A DNA stretch of 64,000 nt from Bordetella parapertussis (GCA_945887835.1 CAMCZQ010000002.1:1-64000); one strand, 5' to 3'; positions 42,942-52,285 are shown, counted from the first letter of the stretch. Numbers and translations are program-made. The notes: generated by a model not told the origin, from the sequence alone.

Positions 42942-43913
42942 CTATTCGACCTTAGCGCCACTTTCGATAATGATTTTTTTCCAGCGTATTTGTTCTTCTT
43001 TCATGTATTGGGTGAACTGAGCGGGCGTACCGCCCAACAGCACGGTGCCTTGTGGTGCAAGCCTTGTTTTGAGCAAGGGGTCTTGCAACGCCGTGTTTAA
43101 GGCTACGGTCAATCGGCTAATGATCTCTGGCGACACTCCTTTTGGTGTAACAACGCCTTGCCAGGCTCCCATGACCCAGTCTTTGGTCCCTAACGCTTCA
43201 TTAAAAGTCGGCACCTCCGGAAACAGCGGGCTACGCTGTGTTGCAGCGATTGCCAAGGCGCGCACTCTTGCGTCTGACATCATCGCGACAGCCGCGCTAA
43301 GTGTCGAAAACATAAATTGCGTACGACCGCTGGCCACATCTACCAAGGCTGGCGACTCGCCTTTGTAGGCGATGTGCGTTGACTCTAGGCCGAACTCACG
43401 CGAAAAGGCTGCGGCTGGCAAATGCGTCATCGTACCCGCACCGCTTGAACCATAATTCATATTGCCGTGTGCTTTTGCATACGTCAAAAACTCTTTGAGC
43501 GAACGCGGCGTCAGACTTGGTGCGGCCAAGAACACCAAAGGATTCGTTGCCGTCAGCATCACTGGTGAAAAGTCATTGAACGGATCATATTTAACATTTT
43601 GATAAAGCAAGGGCCCCAAAACAATCGCTGACGTTGCATAAAAAATAGTGTGCCCATCGGGATCGGCGCGTGCCACTTCGGCAGCGGCAATATTGCCGCC
43701 CGCTCCGCCTTTATTTTCAACGACCACCGTCTCTTTAAGCTCTCGGCTCATTGACTCGGCAAAAATTCTTGCCGAAATATCCGCCGAACCACCAGGCGCG
43801 AAGCCAACAATCATACGAATGGGTTTGGACGGATAGACTGGAGTTTGCGCGCTCGTGTTTTGTGCGAACAGTATTGCCACTGCTGCGAAACATAGTTGTA
43901 GTTTTTGTCTCAT
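42942..43913 (-). CDS. Bug/TctC-family periplasmic solute receptor
   Basis: A 323-residue exported receptor with a signal peptide to about residue 22 (NTSA|Q). It opens PSKPIRMIVGFAPGGSADIS with ENKGGAGGNIA and DPDGHTIFYA. It converges on the 41963 receptor and is otherwise alone on its strand. Its promoter region (43914-44136) is shared with the divergent SDR gene. No permease is adjacent. No good Shine-Dalgarno precedes its ATG beyond AAAGAAAA. Confidence 0.92.
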   Translation of the reverse strand: MRQKLQLCFAAVAILFAQNTSAQTPVYPSKPIRMIVGFAPGGSADISARIFAESMSRELKETVVVENKGGAGGNIAAAEVARADPDGHTIFYATSAIVLGPLLYQNVKYDPFNDFSPVMLTATNPLVFLAAPSLTPRSLKEFLTYAKAHGNMNYGSSGAGTMTHLPAAAFSREFGLESTHIAYKGESPALVDVASGRTQFMFSTLSAAVAMMSDARVRALAIAATQRSPLFPEVPTFNEALGTKDWVMGAWQGVVTPKGVSPEIISRLTVALNTALQDPLLKTRLAPQGTVLLGGTPAQFTQYMKEEQIRWKKIIIESGAKVE

Positions 43914-44136
43914 ATTTTCTTTTTAGTCACGCTGTTGATCCTGTGCTGCGTCGGCTTTTGTCACCGTCCCAGCCTGATACTGCTGCCTGAGAATTGTTTT
44001 TACTATAGGCGTGAGCTTTACGCAATGCTTAAGCGACTCGGCTGTTCTCTCTCGAGGACAATCTCGGGTAACATAAGTCACAACACCTACAAATAAAAAG
44101 CGCGCGGCGCCTTGAGACAAACATTAGAGAGACGAT

Positions 44137-44925
44137 ATGGATCTTCACCTGGCAGGTAAACGTGCGTTAATCACGGGCGGCTCGAAAGGCTTAGGCTTTG
44201 GTGCTGCGAAAGTGCTAGCAACAGAGGGTTGCGCAGTTCATCTTGTCTCGCGCTCGGCTAATGATTTAGAAGTCGCCGCCAACGAAATCAAAAAAGTGTC
44301 TGATGTCGAAGTATCGTTCACCGCACTCGACCTGATTAAACCCGCCAGTGTTGAACGCCTAAGAGACCGACTGACCACCACCGATATTTTGGTCAATAAC
44401 GCGGGGGCCGTGCCGCTTGGTTCGATCGAAGATTTGGACGATCAAAGCTGGCGCGATGGCTGGGATCTTAAGGTGTTTGGCTACATCAATATGACGCGTC
44501 TGGCCTTTCAAGTTTGGAAACCATTAAAACGACCTGGTGTCATCGTGAACGTCATCGGCCATGCAGGTGAGAATTTAACTTCGACTTACCTGGCGGGTAC
44601 CTCAGGCTGTGCAGCACTCATGGCACTGACTCGTTCGCTTGGCTCGGTCAGCCCCGAGCACAACATTCGCGTGGTTGGTTTGAACCCGGGCCCGGTGCTC
44701 ACCGAGCGCCTGTATAACTTTTTACGCAAACGTGCTGAGTTAACGTTGGGCGATGCTGAAAAATGGAAGCAACTTGTTGCCTCAATGCCTTTTGGCCGCA
44801 CCGGCAAAGTCGAAGAGATCGCAAACGCCGTGGCGTTTTTGGCCTCTGACTTGTCGGGCTACACCACCGGTACGATCGTTACGATCGATGGTGGCGTGTC
44901 TTCGCGCGCAAAGACTTGGCTATAG
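44137..44925 (+). CDS. Short-chain dehydrogenase/reductase
   Basis: A 262-residue classical SDR with TGGSKGLGFGAAKVLATEG (11-29) and NNAGAVPLG near 88-96. The Ser-Tyr-Lys catalytic site is degenerate: NVIGHAGENLTSTYLAGTSG stands where IxSxxG...YxxxK is usual, and the expected Tyr/Lys spacing is not clear, so the protein may be a non-canonical SDR. It ends YTTGTIVTIDGGVSSRAK. GAGAG precedes the ATG. Its end overlaps the opposing amidohydrolase gene by six bases. Substrate unknown. Confidence 0.88.
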   Translation: MDLHLAGKRALITGGSKGLGFGAAKVLATEGCAVHLVSRSANDLEVAANEIKKVSDVEVSFTALDLIKPASVERLRDRLTTTDILVNNAGAVPLGSIEDLDDQSWRDGWDLKVFGYINMTRLAFQVWKPLKRPGVIVNVIGHAGENLTSTYLAGTSGCAALMALTRSLGSVSPEHNIRVVGLNPGPVLTERLYNFLRKRAELTLGDAEKWKQLVASMPFGRTGKVEEIANAVAFLASDLSGYTTGTIVTIDGGVSSRAKTWL

Positions 44926-45795
44926 CGCTTGTGCTGCCGGCCAATTCAACACTTTCGCCAGCGCCCCGCCCATCACCATCTCTAAATCATCGCCTTTTAA
45001 AAAGCTCATCTCTTCAGTGAACAGGCTCACGCACTGTGCATAAGTGCAAGGGAGTCGCGAGACATCCGAGCCCCACATTGCGCGCGCTGGGCCAAAGCCC
45101 TCAATGAGGCGCTGCAGATAAGGCTGAATGTTTTTGAAAGGATAAGGATGCGTGCTGTAGCCAGGCGCGGACGTCACCTTCACTGAAAGATTTTTGTGCT
45201 TCGCCAGCCTGAGCAAAATATCGAGGTCGGCAAAACAGGCATCGTCGCGCAAGGCACTTTTGCGACCCATGTGATCCAAAATCAATTTCAAATCTGGATA
45301 ACGCGTCGCAAGCCGATCCAACACATCGAGTTGCTCAGACATCAGTACCATCACCGGAATCCCAAGGCGTTCACAGCCTGCCCAAAACCAATCGAGCGAA
45401 CTGTCAGCAAGCCAACGCGACCACTTCGCTTTGTGAAACGTCATGCGAATACCAAGCATTCCGGGTTGTGTCAGCCAAGTCTCAAGCAAACTGCGCGCAT
45501 TCGGATCTTCGGGATCAAAGCGCCCCATGATGCCGTAACGGCCGGGGTAATTTTGTACGGCCTCAAGGGCAGTCAAATTTTTGCTGCCAACCATTGAGGG
45601 CGGCACGATGATGGCACGCGACACGCCTGTCGCATCCATGAGTTCGGTCATTTCAGCGGCTTCAAAAGGTTTTTCACGATGTGGTCTCGCCCCTTCTCCC
45701 GCAATGATCACGGTGTGGCCCACGTCTTCAGGCAACCAAGGGCGGTCCGGGCGATGCGCTTCCCAAAGATGAACCTGTGCGTCGGTGATAACCAT
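44920..45795 (-). CDS. Amidohydrolase family protein (pyrone-dicarboxylate lactonase-like)
   Basis: A 291-residue TIM-barrel hydrolase of the amidohydrolase_2 group, related to 2-pyrone-4,6-dicarboxylate and L-fucono-lactonases. The first motif is ITDAQVHLWEA (3-13), where the usual His-x-His is Gln-x-His, a variant I have seen repeatedly in this branch. KLILDHMGRKSAL lies near 167-179 and RAMWGSDVSRLPCTY near 245-259. AAGGAA precedes the ATG by five bases. It is divergent from the carboxymuconolactone-decarboxylase-like gene. Lactone or enol-lactone hydrolysis in a catabolic route is likely. Confidence 0.88.
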   Translation of the reverse strand: MVITDAQVHLWEAHRPDRPWLPEDVGHTVIIAGEGARPHREKPFEAAEMTELMDATGVSRAIIVPPSMVGSKNLTALEAVQNYPGRYGIMGRFDPEDPNARSLLETWLTQPGMLGIRMTFHKAKWSRWLADSSLDWFWAGCERLGIPVMVLMSEQLDVLDRLATRYPDLKLILDHMGRKSALRDDACFADLDILLRLAKHKNLSVKVTSAPGYSTHPYPFKNIQPYLQRLIEGFGPARAMWGSDVSRLPCTYAQCVSLFTEEMSFLKGDDLEMVMGGALAKVLNWPAAQAL

Positions 45796-45924
45796 ATGTG
45801 TTCCTTGTTGTTCTAGGCTAGTATTTAAGCCATTCTCTTTTTATTGATGTCTAGTCGCCGTTGCCCATTTACGGGCACCGCGTTATTTTCTACATCTTAG
45901 CCTGTCTCTGCAAAGGAAATTCCC

Positions 45925-46518
45925 ATGTCGACCGCTCCTCTTGAACCTCTGCGTTTTACCCCGATTGCCCCCGAGGATTTGACGCCCGAACAACACGCGG
46001 TCATGAAGCTCTATCGCTCAGGTTGGCAGGCGCAATTCACTGAATTGCCCAAACACCACTGGATGACCCTGCGCTCGCCTAAGTTTGCCGCGGCGGTCAC
46101 GCCCGTCAGTAATTTTTTTCGGAACAACTCATCGCTATCTGCACGCTTGAATGAATTCGCGATTTTGCTCACGGCGCGCCACATGGAATCCCAATTCGAA
46201 TGGGGTCTACACAGCAAATGGGCCGTCAGAGACGGCGTCTCGCCTGCTGTCGTCGATGCGTTGCCGCGAGGCGGCAAACCTGCAGGGCTGCAGCCCGATG
46301 AAGACATCATTTACGATTTCGTCACTGAACTGCTGTCCACAAAACGCGTGAGCACCGCCGCCTTCAAACGCACGAAAACACTACTGAACGACCAGCAATA
46401 CTCTGATCTCGTGTGTGTCGTGGGCTACTACACCATGGTGTCCATGGAAATCGCAGCTGCGGGTGTCGACGTACCTGACTGGGCAGACACCGTCGCAGCA
46501 GCCAAGGCGCGTGCCTAA
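45925..46518 (+). CDS. Carboxymuconolactone decarboxylase family protein
   Basis: A 197-residue all-helical protein of the CMD/AhpD family. The core motif is NEFAILLTARHMESQFEWGLHSKWA (near 75-99), with the Glu and His pair of the decarboxylase branch and no CxxC, so it is not an AhpD-type peroxidase. A further helix, DLVCVVGYYTMVSMEIAA, is near the C-terminus. AAGGAAA precedes the ATG. It is divergent from a lactonase-like gene, and both fit aromatic ring-fission product breakdown. Exact substrate is not determinable. Confidence 0.9.
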   Translation: MSTAPLEPLRFTPIAPEDLTPEQHAVMKLYRSGWQAQFTELPKHHWMTLRSPKFAAAVTPVSNFFRNNSSLSARLNEFAILLTARHMESQFEWGLHSKWAVRDGVSPAVVDALPRGGKPAGLQPDEDIIYDFVTELLSTKRVSTAAFKRTKTLLNDQQYSDLVCVVGYYTMVSMEIAAAGVDVPDWADTVAAAKARA

Positions 46519-46539
46519 GGATTTTGGCTGGTTGCGGCA

Positions 46540-47067
46540 TCAGCCCTTCGCAGCCGCAGGCTTTTTCTGCGTATGCGCGGCGTGCTTAGACTTTATATAG
46601 TTTGAAAGCGTCTTTTTTTGCGTCGTAGTCAAACCATCCCAAAACGTCAGCCACTTCTGCTGCACGGCTTCCATTCTAGTTTCCATCGCAGTACGCATCT
46701 GCTTGTGCTGCGCAAGCAGCGCACGCGGGTCAATCGTGTCTTTGGCAAACTGCGCATCCATCGCCTTTTTCTGCTCGGCGCGCAACGACTGCTTATTTGC
46801 CTGTCCGTCTTTACGCGCAACTTGTGCGGCATCGAACTGTAGTTTTTGCTCTGGCGTCAGCGCCAGTTGCTCAATGACCGCTTGAGGGATTTTCCCAAGT
46901 GGACTGTCTGCACCGCCGTGCGCAGCCGCAGGCGTCGATTGTGCCGCTTGCGGTTGAACGACGGGGGGCGAAGACGTCTGAGCCGAACTCGTTTGCGCCA
47001 GGGCGCTTACTGCAACGAGCGTGAAACCCAAACCTGCAATCAATGAACGAGCTGAAGTGTCTGTCAT
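46540..47067 (-). CDS. Periplasmic Spy/CpxP-like (LTxxQ) protein
   Basis: A 175-residue exported protein. A signal peptide (about 1-25, SALAQ) is followed by a Ser/Gln/Ala-rich linker. A helical region follows with the LTPEQKLQF motif near 75 and GLTTTQKKTLSNY near 147, the pair of LTxxQ repeats seen in Spy/CpxP-type proteins. It is rich in Gln, Lys and Ala. ATG 47067 has AGGAG eight bases upstream; 13 residues of the longer frame are not a signal sequence. A periplasmic chaperone or metal/envelope-stress role is inferred from family. Confidence 0.78.
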   Translation of the reverse strand: MTDTSARSLIAGLGFTLVAVSALAQTSSAQTSSPPVVQPQAAQSTPAAAHGGADSPLGKIPQAVIEQLALTPEQKLQFDAAQVARKDGQANKQSLRAEQKKAMDAQFAKDTIDPRALLAQHKQMRTAMETRMEAVQQKWLTFWDGLTTTQKKTLSNYIKSKHAAHTQKKPAAAKG

Positions 47068-47176
47068 GGCGTGAACTCCTGTGTGATTACGCAACCACAT
47101 CTTCACATGCCACTCGTTTCAACAATGTTTCGAGTCGAACCTCATCTGTTACAGATGATTTCGACTCGGAAGTCAG

Positions 47177-48499
47177 CTACTTACCTCGCATGGTCTCAGG
47201 CAACCAGGTCACGATCTCTGGATAAAAAGTCAAAATCACGATCACGATCAACATCAAAAATACATATGGTGTTGAGCCTGCGACCACTTCAGAAAACTTT
47301 GCGCCTCCCGAGATTCCGTGAATCGTGAACAGATTTAAACCAACGGGCGGTGTGATCTGCCCGAGTTCGATCAAGATCGTAATGATGACGCCCAACCAGA
47401 TCAGATCAAAACCAAAAATCTTGATTACTGGCAAAAGCACAGGCAGCGTCATGTAGATCATCGAGATACCATCCACAAAACAACCCAGAATGATATACAG
47501 CACGACCAAGATGACAAAGAACTCCCACTTGCTTAAGCCAAGGCCAACGATCCACTCACTGATCTCGCGGCTCACGCCCGAAAAAGTCAACGCTGTCGAT
47601 AAAATCTGTGCCCCAATAATAATCATCGAGACCATGCAAGTCGTTTTGACCGTTGACATGACTGAGTCGCGAAGCACAGGCCAGGTCAACTTGCGATAGC
47701 CTGCTGCCATGACTAAGGCACCCGCGGCCCCAACCGCAGCGGCCTCAGTCGGGGTAGTCAGACCAGAGTAAATCCCGCCGAGCACCAAAACCAAGAGCGA
47801 CACAATCGGCATCACATCCCAAAGGGGATTGGACTTAGTCGACAGGAGCTCAGAGGCCTCTTTGAGCTTCACGTCTGGCCTTGGCGCGATCGCTGGGTTT
47901 CTGTACACCATGACTGCGATGTAGATCATGAAGATCAAGCTCATCAGCAAGCCTGGCAAAATCCCCGCAATAAACAAGCGGCCAACAGACTCTTCAACCA
48001 GCGCCGCGTACAACACCATAATGATTGAAGGCGGGATCAAGATGCCTAGAGTGCCGCCAGCAGCCAGCGAACCGTAAACCGCGCGAGGCTGATAGCCCGC
48101 CTTAATTAACTCTGGGATCGCGACCGTGCCAACGCTAGCAGCCGTTGCAACGCTTGAGCCGCTGACCGCTGAAAAAATCGCACAGGCAACAATATTTGCA
48201 TGCAACAAGCCGCCAGGAAGCTTATGTAATAGCTTTACAATTCCCGAATAAAAAGCCTTGCTGGTGCCACTACGCAAGATCACTTCACCCATTAACAAAA
48301 ACATGGGTACGGCGATCAAAATATAGCTGTTGGCATTATTCCAAACCACCGAGCTTAGGCCGAGCAATCCGACCCAACCTTTAGTCATCATGATGACAAT
48401 GACGCCAACAATACCTAACGCAAACGCCGTCCATTGACCCACAAACAAAAACACGCCAAGGGCGATAAATAAAACAGCAATGACGACTTCTGAGCTCAT
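47177..48499 (-). CDS. dctM: TRAP transporter large permease subunit
   Basis: A 440-residue DctM-type polytopic protein. Conserved stretches are NSYILIAVPMFLLMGEVILR near 51-70, SAVSGSSVATAASVGTVAIP (near 105-124), and GLTTPTEAAAVGAAGALVMA near 250-269. The ATG at 48499 fits the family length; the extra 24 residues of the longer frame are not conserved. It is the last gene of a complete leftward DctP-DctQ-DctM set with gaps of about 10 bases. It would move an organic acid inward with sodium. Confidence 0.93.
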   Translation of the reverse strand: MSSEVVIAVLFIALGVFLFVGQWTAFALGIVGVIVIMMTKGWVGLLGLSSVVWNNANSYILIAVPMFLLMGEVILRSGTSKAFYSGIVKLLHKLPGGLLHANIVACAIFSAVSGSSVATAASVGTVAIPELIKAGYQPRAVYGSLAAGGTLGILIPPSIIMVLYAALVEESVGRLFIAGILPGLLMSLIFMIYIAVMVYRNPAIAPRPDVKLKEASELLSTKSNPLWDVMPIVSLLVLVLGGIYSGLTTPTEAAAVGAAGALVMAAGYRKLTWPVLRDSVMSTVKTTCMVSMIIIGAQILSTALTFSGVSREISEWIVGLGLSKWEFFVILVVLYIILGCFVDGISMIYMTLPVLLPVIKIFGFDLIWLGVIITILIELGQITPPVGLNLFTIHGISGGAKFSEVVAGSTPYVFLMLIVIVILTFYPEIVTWLPETMRGK

Positions 48500-48509
48500 G
48501 GCAATCTCA

Positions 48510-48986
48510 CTAGGGTAGATTCTTAAATTTTGTGAAAGTGAAGATTGCAAGCTGCAAGGTGAGCACAGCACAGCCCAGCACGACGATGCTCATTGGGACC
48601 CATTCAGGCGTCTGCAAAATCGATACTGCGCGGACATCTTGCGTGTAGGCATAAGTCGTGTGCAAAATCAAAAAGTAAGTCAAGATGCCAGAAAAAATAA
48701 GTGCGGAAATCGTGATCAAGGACTTGACCCAGAAAAAAGTTGCGCCTTTCAACTTGTCGTAAAGCAACTCGATACGAATAAAAGCGCCTTCTTTTAAGGA
48801 GTAGCCAAGCCCCAAAAAGATCACAGCTGCGTTCAGATAACCGGCGTATTCATCGGCGATTTGTGTCGAATGATTAAAGAAGCGCGCAATCACTTCGACG
48901 CATACCAACAATAAAATTAGAACCGTCGCCAGGCCAGCTAAGTAGCCTGTGCCTAGTACGATTTTTGACGCCATCCGTGACACCAT
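48510..48986 (-). CDS. dctQ: TRAP transporter small permease subunit
   Basis: A 158-residue four-helix DctQ protein with hydrophobic segments near 12-30, 45-62, 85-107 and 128-147. SLKEGAFIRIELLYDKLKG (60-78) is the typical central loop. It lies 12 bases after the receptor gene and 10 bases before DctM. It binds DctM to form the membrane part of the transporter. Confidence 0.92.
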   Translation of the reverse strand: MVSRMASKIVLGTGYLAGLATVLILLLVCVEVIARFFNHSTQIADEYAGYLNAAVIFLGLGYSLKEGAFIRIELLYDKLKGATFFWVKSLITISALIFSGILTYFLILHTTYAYTQDVRAVSILQTPEWVPMSIVVLGCAVLTLQLAIFTFTKFKNLP

Positions 48987-48998
48987 GATTATTGCCTT

Positions 48999-50003
48999 TT
49001 AACGCTTGAGCACTGCGCGAATCTCTTTAACCGCCGCCACAGCATTCGGGCCTTGCGCCTCGGCCCATGTCGTCCAGTAAGGCTTCATTAATTCGGTCAG
49101 CTTGTCGACCTGCTCTTGTGGAGGCACAAACAGATCAACCTTAAATTTGGTTTTCAAAATCTCAAGGTCGCGCGTTTCGTCTGCGGCGTTTTCACGCGTC
49201 ATTTTGGGGCCCCATTGTGCGGCAACTTTATCCAACACAGCGCGCACTTCAGGCGTGAGCTTTTTATAGGCGTCGATGTTGACCATGATGTAGTCTGGGC
49301 CTCCCGCGTGAATTCCAGGGATATAGCCCCAGTTCACGAACTCGCTCCATTTGGCTCCCACAACGTTAAAGCCCGCAGTCATAAAGCCATCGACGACGCC
49401 ACGCTCAACGGCTAAAGGCACTTCGGCGAGCGTCAAAGAGACTGCTGAGCCACCTAAGCGCTTGAGCATCTCACTTTGCTTGCCGTCTGTCGTACGGAAT
49501 TTTCGACCAGCAAACTCTTCGATCGATTTAATTTGCGGACCGCGACCAAACAGGTTTTGTGGTGGCCATGAAAAATAAAACAAAGTCTTGACACCCGCTT
49601 TTTCAAGCTCTGGCTCGGCATATTTTTTGATAATGGGCCAAACTTTATCAAGCTCGTCTGAGTTGCGTACGAGTAACGGCAAATTAGCGACAGAGGCCAG
49701 TGGCGTTGAGCCAGAGATAAAGCCTGAGTAGCCCTCTCCCATTTGTACTTGACCAGTACCGGTGGCCCGCACAACTTCGGTTGCTTTAAACGGAAACTCG
49801 CCCGAAGGTCTGACCGTAATAATCAATTGCCCGTTCGTCTGCTTGCGCACCTCGGTCGCAAACTCAGTTAGGCGCAAGGTAATCGGGTGGCTTGCTCCTG
49901 GAAAGGCATACATATCCCACTTGGTTTGAGCCGCAACGGGCGACAACAATGTCAGGCCCAAACTGAGCAACGCGTAGTTTAATAATGACTTGAAATGACG
50001 CAT
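48999..50003 (-). CDS. dctP: TRAP transporter periplasmic receptor (DctP type)
   Basis: A 334-residue exported receptor with a signal peptide to about residue 25 (SPVAA|Q). It reads TKWDMYAFPGASHPITLRLTEFA, then ELEKAGVKTLFYFSWPPQNLFG, and the conserved GRKFRTTDGKQSEMLKRLG (about 172-190), in which an Arg binds the substrate carboxylate. VDGFMTAGFN follows. AAGGAG lies five bases before ATG. It is the first gene of the unit and is divergent from the racemase-like gene, with a 295-base gap between them that must hold both promoters. A carboxylate ligand is expected. Confidence 0.93.
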   Translation of the reverse strand: MRHFKSLLNYALLSLGLTLLSPVAAQTKWDMYAFPGASHPITLRLTEFATEVRKQTNGQLIITVRPSGEFPFKATEVVRATGTGQVQMGEGYSGFISGSTPLASVANLPLLVRNSDELDKVWPIIKKYAEPELEKAGVKTLFYFSWPPQNLFGRGPQIKSIEEFAGRKFRTTDGKQSEMLKRLGGSAVSLTLAEVPLAVERGVVDGFMTAGFNVVGAKWSEFVNWGYIPGIHAGGPDYIMVNIDAYKKLTPEVRAVLDKVAAQWGPKMTRENAADETRDLEILKTKFKVDLFVPPQEQVDKLTELMKPYWTTWAEAQGPNAVAAVKEIRAVLKR

Positions 50004-50298
50004 GACTTCTCCTTAAGATCGTACGAGATACGGCTGTAAACTAAGCACCGAGCACCACGCTACAAAAATCCTATGCTCTCAACTACTACGCTATTTCTGC
50101 TTTATCAACAGATTAGGCTTGTGAACAAACGTAATCTACTTTTATAGTCTGAGGGAAAGTTTTAACGTCTGGCGGTGTGACTGTCAAGCCAATACAGGCG
50201 CTGCGAGCACAGTGCATACCCTAGGTGCGTCAGGATCCTCCACTTTGATTTTTTTGCTTGGCACACTACGACTCACTCACAAAATAGGAAGACAAGAC

Positions 50299-51054
50299 AT
50301 GCGCGACTATCTAGCTTGGAGAATGGCTTTTGGGGTAACAACACCTTCAACCAATACCGTTGTTCAACCCGAATACGATGACATGCGCCCCCCAGGGGTG
50401 ACCAACCATTTGGGACGCATGGTGATCCCTGACATGGCCATCAATAACAACGACGACTTTGACCGCTCAATTGCCCTCATCGACGCCGCGCTTGAAGGTG
50501 CCGTCGAGCGTGTGATGGATAGTAAGCCCAATGCGTTCGTCTTAGGTATTTCAGCCCTCTCGATTTGGGGTGGTAACGCAGCTTGGGGCGATGAGCTCAA
50601 GGCGCGTATTCGCAAAGTCGCTGGCTGGGAGATCCCTGTCGCACTTGCAAGCGACGCCATCGTGGCGGCACTTAAAGCCCATGGCATCAAGCGCAAAATC
50701 GCAGTGATGGAGCCCTACTACCCGTCGATCGAGCCACGCATGCAAGGCGTCTTGAACCCGCATGGCTATGAGGTCGTACGCTTTAACCACATGCGTGGCA
50801 AGAGCCCTGCTTCATATTCAATTTTGACTGCGCAAGACATGATTGCGGGGATGCGCAAAATTGATGGCGATGATATCGAGGCAATTGTTCAGTTTGGTGC
50901 AAACCTACCCATGGCGCGTTTGGCCGATGAGGCCGAGCGTTGGTTAAACAAGCCTGTGATCAGCGTGAACGTCGCCACTTACTGGCATGCGCTTCGTATG
51001 AATGGCATACAAGACAAAATGTATGGCTTTACAAAGTTAATGTCGGAGTTTTAA
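50299..51054 (+). CDS. Asp/Glu racemase/maleate isomerase-like protein without cysteine
   Basis: A 251-residue protein of the Asp/Glu racemase, maleate isomerase and arylmalonate decarboxylase superfamily. The N-terminal half has TPSTNTVVQPEYDDMRP. The C-terminal half has FGANLPMARLADEAE and KPVISVNVATYWHALRM, matching the end of maleate isomerases. The two catalytic Cys positions fall on Ser85 (LGISALS) and Gly200 (QFGAN), and the whole protein contains no Cys. ATG 50299 has AGGAAG eight bases upstream; the longer frame from 50212 lacks any Shine-Dalgarno. It is divergent from a TRAP transporter, possibly its substrate source. Confidence 0.82.
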   Translation: MRDYLAWRMAFGVTTPSTNTVVQPEYDDMRPPGVTNHLGRMVIPDMAINNNDDFDRSIALIDAALEGAVERVMDSKPNAFVLGISALSIWGGNAAWGDELKARIRKVAGWEIPVALASDAIVAALKAHGIKRKIAVMEPYYPSIEPRMQGVLNPHGYEVVRFNHMRGKSPASYSILTAQDMIAGMRKIDGDDIEAIVQFGANLPMARLADEAERWLNKPVISVNVATYWHALRMNGIQDKMYGFTKLMSEF

Positions 51055-51072
51055 GCGGCTTGGCGAAGCACC

Positions 51073-51100
51073 CCTGACGCGAGGAATGACATGCGTCAGG
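51073..51100. terminator. Candidate terminator between convergent genes
   Basis: An 8-base perfect stem CCTGACGC / GCGTCAGG with a 12-base loop, located in the 55-base gap between the stop of the rightward racemase-like gene and the stop of the leftward Old Yellow Enzyme gene. There is no clean U-run, so efficiency is uncertain. Confidence 0.5.
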
Positions 51101-51109
51101 CGGTTTGGG

Positions 51110-52285
51110 TTAAGCGTTCGTTCTGGGCTTGCCGCTCGAGTCAAGCCCCACCATGGCCAACCCCCCGACCCGCTTGTCTAGCCACCAACCGGCTGAAGGC
51201 TCCCACTGCTCAAAATTAACATCGGCACCCAACTGCTGAGCGGCGTGATGCGCCCAGAAGGGATCAAACATCGCTTGACGCCCAATCGCAATCAAATCGG
51301 CCCGCCCTTCTCTCACAATGGCCTCAGCCTGAAGGCCATCAAGAATCAAACCCACCGCCATGGTGGGCACGCCCCCACCGTGTTTAATTCGTTCAGCAAA
51401 CGGCACCTGATAACCTGGGCCTCGTGCCTGATTGGCGAGCGTCGCCGATAAACGTACGCCGCCCGAAGAGCAATCCACAACGTCGACGCCCGCTTTGTGC
51501 AGCTCGAGCCCAAGCACCACCGAATCCTCAAGACCCCAACCGCCTTCGCCGCCACCATCTTCAGCAGAGACTCTGAAAAACAGAGGCTTGTTAACAGGCC
51601 AGTGGGCGCGAATCTCGGCCACGACTTCTAAAGCAAAACGCATGCGACCCGCACGATCTTTACCGTATTCGTCTTGGCGATTATTGACTAGCGGCGTTAA
51701 AAAGCTCGCGATCAAATAACCGTGTGCGCCGTGAATTTCGATGATGTCAAAGCCGGCTGCATTTGCACGCGCCGCAGCTTGACCAAATTTTTTAACGATC
51801 TCGCGAATTTCACTGACTGATAGGGCGTGAGGCGTCTGATAGTTTTCACCCACCGCCAACTCACTTGGCCCGACAATCCCCCACGGGGCCTCGCCCCGCA
51901 CGGTATCCGCTTGCGTCAACGGGCCATTACCTTCCCAAGGCCGTTGCCAACAGGCTTTTCGCCCAGCGTGCGCCAACTGGATCGCAGCGAGCGCACCTTG
52001 AGCATGAATAAAGTCAGTCATGCGTTTGAGATCAGGAATAAATTCATCAGACCACAGACCTAAATCACCATAGGTAATTCGGCCGCGCGGCTCAACCGCA
52101 ATCGCCTCGGTCATCACCGTACCAAAACCACCCAGCGCAAACTTACTGAAATGCGCGAAGTGCCAGTCAGAGGCAAAGCCATCAATGGCTTTGCACTGCA
52201 TCATGGGGGCCAACACAATTCTGTTTGGGAGCGTTGTTTCGCGGATCTTATATGGGCTAAACAACGCACTTTGTTCAACAGTCAT
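51110..52285 (-). CDS. Old Yellow Enzyme, YqjM-like, with altered start loop
   Basis: A 391-residue FMN TIM-barrel oxidoreductase, paralogue of 22123-23292. The start loop reads RIVLAPMMQCKAIDGFASDW: the YqjM redox Cys is Met, and a Cys falls two residues later where Tyr is usual. The His pair is in EIHGAHGYLIASFLTP (near 180), RQDEYGKDRAGR follows, and ADLIAIGRQAMFDPFW is the phosphate loop. It is followed 33 bases upstream by a GST gene on the same strand. By family it reduces enones or unsaturated acids with NAD(P)H. Confidence 0.92.
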   Translation of the reverse strand: MTVEQSALFSPYKIRETTLPNRIVLAPMMQCKAIDGFASDWHFAHFSKFALGGFGTVMTEAIAVEPRGRITYGDLGLWSDEFIPDLKRMTDFIHAQGALAAIQLAHAGRKACWQRPWEGNGPLTQADTVRGEAPWGIVGPSELAVGENYQTPHALSVSEIREIVKKFGQAAARANAAGFDIIEIHGAHGYLIASFLTPLVNNRQDEYGKDRAGRMRFALEVVAEIRAHWPVNKPLFFRVSAEDGGGEGGWGLEDSVVLGLELHKAGVDVVDCSSGGVRLSATLANQARGPGYQVPFAERIKHGGGVPTMAVGLILDGLQAEAIVREGRADLIAIGRQAMFDPFWAHHAAQQLGADVNFEQWEPSAGWWLDKRVGGLAMVGLDSSGKPRTNA

